Origin: Platerodrilus igneus
Lineage: Eukaryota; Arthropoda; Insecta; Coleoptera; Lycidae
Assembly (NCBI GenBank): GCA_036346225.1
Contig: JARFIW010000899.1
Span: 3,162,001 to 3,226,000 of the forward strand
Reading direction: 5' to 3'
Length of the DNA stretch: 64,000 nt
The notes under the pieces were generated by a model. It worked only from the letters and a program-made list of their open reading frames with translations, was not told the DNA's origin and searched no databases. This document shows, piece after piece, positions 53,568-61,705 of the stretch; within the stretch, counting starts at the first letter, position 1; each line of letters opens with the position of its first letter. Position numbers and translations under genes: made by a program.

Positions 53568-54713
53568 TTTCTCGTTCGACTGGCGGCGCCTGGCTTCTTA
53601 GACAATGTATGTGGACTTAGCACTATTATGTTTAATATGCCCAAGCAAAACAAATAAAAAAACAGTTCATAAGTACACAAATATACAAGTTAAATGCTTA
53701 AATGAACAGTTTATAGAGTTTGAAGCAGTTCGGAAGTCTTCAGTAATTTTCGGAATTCTTTGAAAAGCTTCGTGGTTGCTCGTCGAACCAAGTAGAAACT
53801 TAAATACTAAGTAAACGACTATGTACACAGTTTGAAAAGGTCCAGAAGTCTTCGGTAGTCTTCGGAACTCTTCGGAAGGCCTAGGGATTTACATGTGAGG
53901 CTGAGTAGGAGCTTAAATAACGATAGTTAGAAAGTATTTACAGATTGAAGAGGTATTCGGGATTCTTCAGAGGGCTTCGTGTTTTACAACGTGGAATTAG
54001 AAAGAATTATGATCTAAACATAAGAACTATACAATATTAAGGAGTTTTAGAAGTCTTCGGTAGGCTTTAAAACCCTTCTGAAGGCCTCGGGTTTTACTTG
54101 TGGGAGCAACAACTAGAACAACGATAGTTAGAAAGTATTGACAGTTTGAAGAGGTCCAGATATCTTCGGAGGTCTTCGGGACTCTTTGAAGAGCTTTGTG
54201 TTTTACTTGTGAGACAAAGTAGAGTTAAAAAGAATTATGATATGAACATAAGAATTATACGGTGAAAATATATACAATATTAAGAGGTTCAGAAGGGTTC
54301 GGTAGTCTTCGAAACTCTTCAGAAGGCTTCGGAATTTACTTGTGAGATCAAGTAAGAAAAAAACTATAGCAACGTGTTCCAAGTGCGAGAGCGAGCGGCT
54401 GGCCCTTGGGTAACATTACTGGTGAAGAATAAACAGGCTATGGGGAGCACTGCTGAAGTGCTAGCAGGCTTTGGACAGCACTGCCAGTTGAGTTGCTTAG
54501 GCTGTGGTGAGCACTAAGCGTACTGAATTCTGTTGTATTTGCAATCGTATTTTTATGCTTTCTTCCCCTATGCAGGGTCTGTTGAAAACAGGTTTGTAAA
54601 ATGGGCATCCAATAGATTTGCTACTTTTAGGGCAACACAAAAAATGAGTTGGAAATTTGGATTTTCATGCATTTGTTTTATGTCCAGCACGTGTACTTTG
54701 ATAGAGCGTAATA
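53568..54713 (-). repeat. LTR C, 5' LTR of element 2, uninterrupted
   Basis: This 1.15-kb copy shows the whole layout. U3 lies at 54713-54375. An array of about six diverged units of roughly 100-140 bp, starting near 53716, 53830, 53942, 54045, 54143 and 54282, follows. R/U5-like sequence comes next, with AACAAATAAAAAAACAG-type sequence reversed near 53645. The start TATTACGC at 54713 differs from TGTTAC at one base, which would impair integration. Confidence 0.8.
53716..54350 (-). repeat. CTTCGG-rich tandem array inside LTR C
   Basis: Each unit reads roughly GAAGTCTTCGGTAGTCTTCG, then GAACTCTTCGGAAGGCTTCG, then TTTACTTGTGAG, then AACGATAGTTAGAAAGTATT (plus strand). The motif CTTCGG appears two to four times per unit. 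The same array is in LTR B. Its repetition suggests protein-binding enhancer units, but no known factor is assigned. Confidence 0.75.
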
Positions 54714-54927
54714 TGCGAGTTCAGCAATAAGCCTTAGTTTTATAGTGACTGTAGATGCAAACGTATGTTCAGTTATGATCCGATTCAATTTGTTCGTTTT
54801 CCGGCACGTGCTGACACGAATATGTTGGAATGTTCAGTGTATAAACTTTAAAGTGTTCACGTAAGATAATTCAGTGCACTTAGAGGACCTCAACTAAATA
54901 ATTTGTAGAAAGATACTAAATAGATAC

Positions 54928-55425
54928 TGTTCCGTTTGTATTGTAAATAATTCAAGCTAAATTCTATTTTCTATCGAGTTTGTTGGTTATTTACGTTCGA
55001 CTTGGTATATTTAAATTTGTTAGTGTAAAAGTCTCATGGTTTTACTTGATGCACGCGCCAACAAGTGCCGCGAGTGATAAAACCTTTGTGTTATTCCGCA
55101 TGTGCAAGTACAGTACTGACTGGAAAATCCACGAAGCAAGAGAGAAACGATTTGTCGTTCGAACAGACCGCTTCGCTGTTTTACACGTTCTACGTAAAAC
55201 TCGTAATTAGAGGAACCGCTTTTCTTCAGAACCGCTATTGACATAAATGTGCTTCGCTACACCCGCAAAAAGCAGAGTAGATGTTACATCGTTTTTTCAT
55301 TGGCACGGTTTCGTAATCAACAGGTGAGTGCTTTTAGTAAACGCTTAAACTGATTAAAAACATTAATTATATGTTGTTTGTTAACTTGTCACTTAATTCT
55401 ATATACAGTCCACTTCTCTCCTAGT
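54928..55425 (+). repeat. BEL/Pao-type LTR, left copy (inverted relative to the right)
   Basis: It starts TGTTCCGTTTGTATTGTAAA and matches the complement of 59012-58450 over about 500 bp, including TATATTTAAATTTGTTAGTG, GTGATAAA and ATTAATTATATGTTGT. LTRs of one element should be direct repeats, so the inverted layout implies rearrangement or two insertions. CAACAGGTGAGTG (about 55318) is a donor-like site also kept in the other copy. Confidence 0.7.
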
Positions 55426-55715
55426 TAGTAATCGTAGTTTTGTAACCGCATTTTACAGGTACGTTAGATCCTCAATGCCACCGCGACAGATACGCTCCCG
55501 CGTTAAATATGAGTGTAGATTTAAGTTAAATAAGTTACTCAGTCTCTGTACTCCGCGTAGTGCAGGAGAACTATTAGTTAGTAGTGTACAGTCTAGTGCT
55601 AAATAGTTCATTGTCTTTCCCAAGATGGAATTCCAGCTCCAAATATTCAGCCAGGAACAAGTGTAAATAGTTCAGGCGCCCACTGCCAAATATAATAAAA
55701 TTGTGGCGGAGAACA
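55426..55715. other. Spacer between LTR and jockey fragment
   Basis: No feature was recognised. It could be the 5' part of the jockey element or LTR-adjacent sequence. Confidence 0.4.
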
Positions 55716-56600
55716 ATGTCACGAAGGAACAATTTAACGCAGCTTGATGATTCAAAGCCTGCAAAACCAGATAGAATCCATTCAAGCACAAATAGAGACA
55801 AATTCCAAAGAAAAGTAAGAAAGATACCAGCAAAACTGATAACCACGCCTATGCAAAACAGGTTCAAAGTCCTAGAAAATTCAGATGAGGCGATGGAAAG
55901 CCTAAACGAATATGAAATAAGTAATACCAACACTCCTCTCAGCAAAAGCTCCCTTAAACAATCGCAACCAGAAACCGGCAGAAAATCAAACAGATTTTAC
56001 TGCAGGTACTACCAGACGTACTTAAAATAGTCCTCTCCAATGGCTAAGCCAGCGAAGATCGCAACTTGGAACGCAAATGGTGTCAAACCAAACTTCTTGA
56101 GTTTATACACCAAGAAGAGTTAGTGGTAATGTTGGTCACGGAAACTCACTTGAAACCCAGCGACAGGGTTAATATACCTGGATATAAAGTTTACCGGTCC
56201 GACCGAATCGGAGCCCCCAAGGATGGCGTCGCGATTGTTCTCTGAGCGAGAAAAATTGCGCTGGATGTAAACGACTACGAGGCAGTGCTATTTGAAACGG
56301 AACTTAATGGGGAGAACATAAAGCTTGCCTCGGTTTACAACAAACCGGCAAACCAACTAACATAGGCCGACTTACGTGAAAACAATGAAAAATGAGAAGA
56401 CCGTCGCTGGTGGTGACCTGAATAGTAAACACCCAACCTGGAACTCGCGAATTATCAACCCCTCCGGCATAAAACTGTACCAATTTATTAATAAATACAA
56501 CGATGTGCAAGTGTATGGTTCCACAGTTGCAACTTCAATCCCATCCAACTATGTAGAGAGACGTAATTGACATACTCATAGGACACCAAATAAAACATCT
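55716..56600 (+). pseudogene. jockey-type LINE: ORF1 remnant and ORF2 endonuclease
   Basis: ORF1 starts MSRRNNLTQLDDSKPAKPDR (55716), includes NRFKVLENSDEAMESL and stops at 56030; at 104 codons it lacks the zinc knuckles and PRE domain. ORF2 begins ten bases later at 56040 with MAKPAKIATWNANGV, the EEP endonuclease start. Over frameshifts it continues with LVVMLVTETHL-like sequence, IPGYKVYRSDR, GGDLNSKHPTWNSRIINPSG (catalytic GDxN) and IDILIGHQIKHL. It stops at about 56600 where BEL sequence begins, so the RT is missing. Confidence 0.8.
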
Positions 56601-58205
56601 AAAGGACTCTAACCGCGGAGCTGCAGAGCGCATGGAGCTTAAACCACTAAGGGCAAGGGAATGGGGAGTAGTACGAAACCCTAAAAGATTCACACTATTT
56701 TGCAAAATAAAGGAAGTCCTGCTGCCCGAATTGAGTAAACCGCGAAATTTTTGGAAAGAACCAGAGCAATCAGCAATTTCCACTTGAACGGTGGAAAGTA
56801 AAACAACTGAAGGTTTAGTTAAAGAATTAAATAAAACGACATTCGAAGTTGATGGACCACTACAGTTTAGCGAATTCGATGATTCTTCAGAGGCACGAGG
56901 AGCGGAAGGCTTGTAGCAGTCTTGAGTAGCGGGAGTAAGACGAGGTGATACCTTAGATGCAGCGGTGTGCGGGTTCAAACGAGCATGGTTACTAGCAGCG
57001 AAAGCGGGTTTAGACGAAACGCGATCGAAGTGCAATAACGAATGATGACGTTGATTGTATTGGCGGCATGAAAAAGTAGACCGGAATTTATTTAAAATGT
57101 GAGAATTACTAAGACAATTAATACAAAGATGTTGGTTTTTTTCAAAATTGTAGCGATCTTGCGACGAAAGTTTGACGAAATCATTACAGCGATAAAGATT
57201 GTGATCTTTTTTGCAAAACGGACATTTATTAACACTAGACTTCGTCTGAACTAAAATGGAAACGGCGGATCGAGGCTTAGACGGGTTGCTGGAATGAATA
57301 ACTTTGTTTAAATTATTTTTATGGTTTACCGACAAATTCGATAAAAATTTACACGTATTTTCCAGATAAGCAATTAACTCCTTATGAGATGGGCTAGTGG
57401 TCGGATGTTAATACAATTCAAAACTACGGGCAGTGTGTACATCAAGGCGATTTAAGTTCATTTGTACAAGAATAAAATCCCATTGCTCTATGGGCAAATC
57501 AAATTTTGCAAGCGCTTGCAAATTATCAACAAAAGTATCAACTAATTTTTGCAAACCGGCGGGGTTATCGGAACTCAATTTGGGAAATTTATCGATATTA
57601 TGCCATAGAGCTGAGGTAACGTGACGAACATTACGATATTTTTCGCAAAGTTTTGTGTATGCAAGAGGGTAATTGGCTTCTGTAAGGTCAAAGTTTTTAA
57701 TGGTTAAGAGTGTGGAAGCTTTTAGTGCTGGTTGCAGATCCGAAAATTTATCCAAGTTTGACAGATCGTTATTAAGATGAACCAAGCTATCAAAGCTGTT
57801 AATAAAGCTTTCAAACAAACAACCTCCCCCTTCAAATGTAGGTAATGTCAACGGGAGGAACGAGACTTTCGACTTTGAAGTATATAGCTGCACGGACACA
57901 TTAGTTCAAGGCGACGATTTGCTTGGAAACAGCTTGTAATAGAGAGCTTTTATTTGAAAGTATTGGTTATCGAAGCGTTACCGAATAGCGTCTTCAGTTT
58001 CAAATTGTTCATCAGCGTGATCGGTGGAAGAAATTGCACCTACTAATCCAATTATGGTGTGTAAAGAAATTTTCTCGAACGGTTTCGAGATATTCGAACC
58101 TTGACCAAAATAAATAAAAAAAGGCTGCTTCAACCGTACATTTTTGAGCGATTTCAAACATTTCTTCCAGCGTAAAAAACATTTACGTTTCAACTTTTTT
58201 GCCAT
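56600..58205 (-). pseudogene. gag: BEL/Pao Gag and protease-domain relic
   Basis: The ATG at 58205-58203 opens MAKKLKRKCFLRWKKCLKSL. After a frameshift the DUF1759-like Gag region (57899-57408) reads LPTFEGGGCLFESFINSFDS, LQPALKASTLLTIKNFDL and LTEANYPLAYTKLCEKY. The next frame (57335-56600) has zinc-finger motifs CPFCKKDHNLYRC and CINCLSNSHI, then SCRQYNQRHHSLLH. A DUF1758-type protease follows with LLNSGSRTSFI; the usual catalytic Asp of LLDSGS is Asn. RT, RNase H and integrase are absent because the jockey fragment adjoins. Three frames are needed, so the gene is dead. Confidence 0.82.
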
Positions 58206-58449
58206 GGTTAAAAATTAAATAGATACAACGGACAGACGAAATAAAAGCGAAATCTCGATGATTTAAATAGCTTTTCGGCGATAACAAATATGTACAAAAT
58301 GCTGGTACCAAACGCGGTAACAAAAAAGGCTCGTAAACAGCTTGTAAAGCTTTGATAAGCGGTATGATTAATTATATGAATTTATTGAACATTCACATCC
58401 GACTCGAAGAAACCAATGTAAATTTTTGCGGTAATTTCGAATAGCTCTG
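58206..58449. other. BEL leader region
   Basis: This lies between the LTR-like repeat and the Gag start. No clear primer-binding site was recognised. A CTTTACCACAG/AGCT acceptor-like sequence (minus strand, about 58452) could pair with the donor at 58552. Confidence 0.35.
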
Positions 58450-59012
58450 TGGTAAAGAAAAGTGGACATGTATACGACAGAAAAATGATAACTAACAGAC
58501 AACATATAATTAATGATTTTAAACAGAACAAACAATTACTTCAAACACTTACCTGTTGTTTACGAGCGTAGCGACGCACATTTGTTTATGCAGCCGTGCC
58601 AAAGAAAAAACGATGTAAACAAAACTGTAGAATCTGTCCGTTTTTTATGGAAAACCAAAAACTACTCTTCTTGTGGCGGGTGTAGCAAAGCACATTTATT
58701 TCGATAGCGGTTGTTCTGCAGAAAAGCGGTTCTTCTAATTGGCGGTTCTGCGTAGAACATGTAAGCAGTGATGCGGTCTTCAAGAACGACAAATCTATAC
58801 TCTCTTGCTTCGTGTGTTTTCCAAGTTAATACAATGTTCTTGCACATGCGGTTAGCAAAGTTTATCACTCGCGGCACTTGTAGGCACGTGCTTGAAGTAA
58901 AACATGGAATTTTACACTAACAAATTTAAATATACCGAAGCGGACATAAATAATCAACAAACTCAACGGAAAATAAATTTAGCTGTAAATTATTTACAAT
59001 ATAAACGGAACA
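58450..59012 (-). repeat. BEL/Pao 5' LTR, right copy
   Basis: On the minus strand it begins TGTTCCGTTTATATTGTAAA at 59012 and is collinear with 54928-55425 (+). A GTAAGTG donor follows CAACAG at about 58553. The 3' boundary is set by loss of similarity only. Confidence 0.7.
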
Positions 59013-59653
59013 GTTGGTCATTGATGTAAATGAAGATGGCGACGAAACCAAGTGGGATTCAGACTGTAGTGGTAACTAATTAACACAAATTTGTAAAACC
59101 TTAGGGAATTTAATGAAAGAAATTTTGTACACGATAAACACTTTGAACTTTGTAAATTAACTAATTATTGGCATTTAGTTTATTGTGTATTAATAAATAT
59201 CTTTAACTTTCTGTATAATAAATAAATACAAAACGAAATAGAATTTCTATTGCTAAATATCAAACTTTTAATAGGTATTTTGTTAATTTCTTTGGTTATA
59301 ATACTTTCAACTTTAAAACATTGGCTGCAAATTCACACTTTTCGTTCGTGATATAAATGTTCATTTTCGGATTTCACTTTTATAATCTTTGACAATATTC
59401 TCTTGCTAAAGTTGTTTACTTACATCTTGTCAATAGCCAAGTGTAATGTATTTTCAAGGTCTTGGACCTTGGGATCGAGAAGGGGTCTTCAGGAACCGCG
59501 ATAGGGTTTTTGGAACAAGACATTCTTGTAACACGATTATAGTAATAAGTGAAATGATAAGATGGAAGTAAACAACAATATTTAATAAACAATAAATAAA
59601 CTTAAAGCTAAATGACATGTAACAAAAGCAAAGCAGTAAAAGAATTAAGGAAT
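59013..59653. other. AT-rich non-coding stretch, possible second exon at 59455-59530
   Basis: No element was recognised. On the minus strand, about 59530 to 59455, a frame reads CLVPKTLSRFLKTPSRSQGP after a TGTTACAAG acceptor-like site and then stops. Joined in phase to the exon at 59661-59798 it would complete a very short peptide. This is speculative. Confidence 0.2.
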
Positions 59654-59654
59654 T

Positions 59655-59826
59655 ACTTACGTGACCATCTGTGCTCAAATGCCTCAGCAACCATAAAAGA
59701 CTAGGTTACCATTTTGGCGGTTGGCTCTGAGCCTACTTGCTCCAGAGCAATGGATGAACTAGGACCATACACAGACTGACTGACTGAACTAACTAACTGA
59801 CTGGCTCTGGTGCTCTGTCTTTTATA
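59655..59826 (-). promoter_or_regulatory. Candidate core promoter, first exon and splice donor
   Basis: On the minus strand TATAAAAG (59826-59819) is followed by the initiator TCAGTT with its A at 59798, 28 bases downstream of the TATA start. This is the standard insect TATA-Inr spacing. Further TCAGT and CAGTCAGT repeats follow. About 138 bases on, CAC is followed by GTAAGT (59660-59655), a consensus 5' splice site. Within the exon ATGGTTGCTG opens MVAEAFEHRWS and stays open to the donor. It may belong to a host gene or an unrecognised LTR. Confidence 0.42.
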
Positions 59827-59829
59827 GCT

Positions 59830-61650
59830 GCTGATAACACGAAATGATTTTCTGCCGAAGGTTGTGGCAGGCGATAAAAGTGTATGTTTAATAGTGGTAA
59901 GCCAAAACTTCCCTGAGTTCTAGGACATCTGCAGGAAATCTAAATGTGGTTGTTACAAAGTAAAGACGACTAAAAGATTAAGTATACAAAAGATAAGTGT
60001 GGTGAGGTAATTTCAAGAACATGACATTTGATAAACATGATGCAAGTTTTCCTAAAACAAAGGATGTTCGGCTTACTGGTTTTGTTACAATGTAATAAAA
60101 AGTAATCTAAAATAATGGTTTCGCTATATACAACACATGCCCCGCCCATGAAAAATTTGGACTCCAAATCTTAAAATAAAAAAATAAAGTAAAAGTTGAA
60201 AAGTAAATATAAAGGAGTTTGGCAAAGAAGCAGTTGTATATGAGAAGGCATTTACATCAAAATAATTCAATTCAAATCAAATGGTCACTGCAAAAAACAA
60301 AAGTTAAAAAGTAAAATTGTAAAAAAGATAAAATTAAAGGTATAAAAATTTTAAACATAAAAGAATTATATGACTTAAAGGTGCTGTTAATGTTAATACA
60401 AATTAAAGGAGTTAAACATTGTTTAAAAAACTTAGTTAAAATAACTAAAAGCATAAATGAGAAAGTTAAAAAGTTAAAATCTATCAAAATATACATGAAG
60501 TAAGAATATATAGATGAGTACAAATACAAAATACTTAAGATAAAATACAATTCGATACAATATACAATATAATACAAAAATAAAAAAAAAGTAAACAAGT
60601 GGTAAATCAGAGCGAGCGTATGAAGGCGTCACACAAAAAAAAAATTTTTTTTAATGTCAATGCATGATGGCTTATAGGTTAATAGATAAAAAGTTCATAC
60701 CAAAAGTCGGTGGTGCTTGATCAGGGCACACTGGTGACAAGTGGCAATTGGCTTGAAGTGACTAAAGAAGTCTCAGGATGATTGCAGCTGTTGAATGCAA
60801 ACAGTATGTATTGCTTGGTATTGATAAAACGATGTTTGTGTTCACACAAGTTGAGAAAAAATTGATTGTTTGTTGGTGTAGTATATAATTGGTCCCATGT
60901 TGTTTAAGTAAAAGTACTAGTACGTGATTTTGTTCCAAGATAATAGTTCCAATTCGTTCCAAAACAAGGAAAGGTTGTTCGAGTATAGTGTGTAATCGTA
61001 AGAAAGATGTATCCATATCCATAAGGAATGAGTGTTTATGCTTCTTGTGTTTATAAAAGGTGTGCACTATCTCCGTTGTGGCGCTATAAAGCTGAGAACG
61101 ATGAAGTAATCATTGGAGCATGTGGCTTTGTATATTTGGTTGTAGACGTAGAGAAATGAAGTAAAGTGTTTGCAACCACTTAATATCATATTCAGTGTCC
61201 GATGTTTTGCGTTGTTTCGCATTCATAAGTTCTGGTAAAACAGTGTATAGTCCAAAGTGAACATAAAATGGAACATGTGTTTGCATTGAATTATAGTTAG
61301 TAGTAATATATCCAATTAAAATCATTCAAAATCAAAACTGCATCATTTTGGGTGGTGATGTTAGGTTAGAGTTTCATGACTAACTCAATAGTATTAGTAG
61401 TCTTTGCCATCGTTTAGCTATTCGCTATTCATTGTGACTTGCTGCCATTTAGACTGTGTTGTCGCATTCTCTGATTTAGTTGACGAAGAGTGTGAGATCT
61501 CGCAAAAAAAAATTGAGGGGATTTAATAAAAAATACAAATTAGTGTTGTAAATAAAATAAAAGTAAGAAATAGTAAATCGTAAAGAAATTTCTTAACTGC
61601 TAATGTAAACAATAAACTATACATATAATTGCATAAAGTTTCTTAATAAC
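59830..61650. other. AT-rich non-coding stretch
   Basis: The minus-strand frames at 60272-60598 (Phe/Tyr/Leu-rich) and 60762-61325 show no recognisable domain. The first is composition-driven. The plus strand is purine-rich with recurring AAAGTTAAAAAGTAAAA phrases near 60300-60480. Confidence 0.45.
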
Positions 61651-61654
61651 TAAT

Positions 61655-61705
61655 CGCGGGTTCAAATCCTGCTGACAGCGAAAAAAAAGATTGGTTCGCT
61701 GTCAG
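61655..61705 (+). other. tRNA 3'-half-like segment with 11-bp inverted repeat
   Basis: GCGGGTTCAAATCCTGC (61656-61672) forms a normal T-arm with B box GGTTCAAATCC, followed by CTGACAGCGAA (61672-61682). After an A-rich loop the exact complement TTCGCTGTCAG occurs at 61695-61705. TGGTTCGCTGTCAG reads like a primer-binding site for a tRNA with that 3' end. No D-arm or anticodon arm precedes it, so this is not a complete tRNA gene. Confidence 0.4.

Larger units (their letters stand above)
46581..54713 (-). mobile_element. Tandem array of a Gag-protease-only LTR retrotransposon
   Basis: The order is LTR A (truncated), internal 1, LTR B, internal 2, LTR C, all on the minus strand. Each internal region starts at a tRNA-Lys-type primer site and ends at a polypurine tract abutting an LTR. 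Neither copy shows reverse transcriptase, RNase H or integrase. Nested inside are three SINEs and one LINE fragment. Two elements sharing one LTR is the product expected from LTR-LTR recombination or from insertion of one element into the LTR of another. Confidence 0.85.

Noticed and set aside
53716..54350. CTTCGG array considered as a CRISPR array or heat-shock elements
   Set aside because: Units are 100-140 bp, diverged and without unique spacers, in eukaryotic DNA; the GAA/TTC spacing does not fit the nGAAnnTTCn heat-shock pattern.
60272..60598. 108-codon hydrophobic minus-strand frame resembling membrane segments
   Set aside because: Phe/Tyr/Leu/Ile richness follows from the AT-rich, A-heavy plus strand; no start context or conservation.
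60762..61325. Two minus-strand frames that might be an envelope-like or unknown protein
   Set aside because: No conserved motif, no membrane or cysteine pattern, and no retroelement landmarks nearby; composition fits chance frames in purine-skewed DNA.
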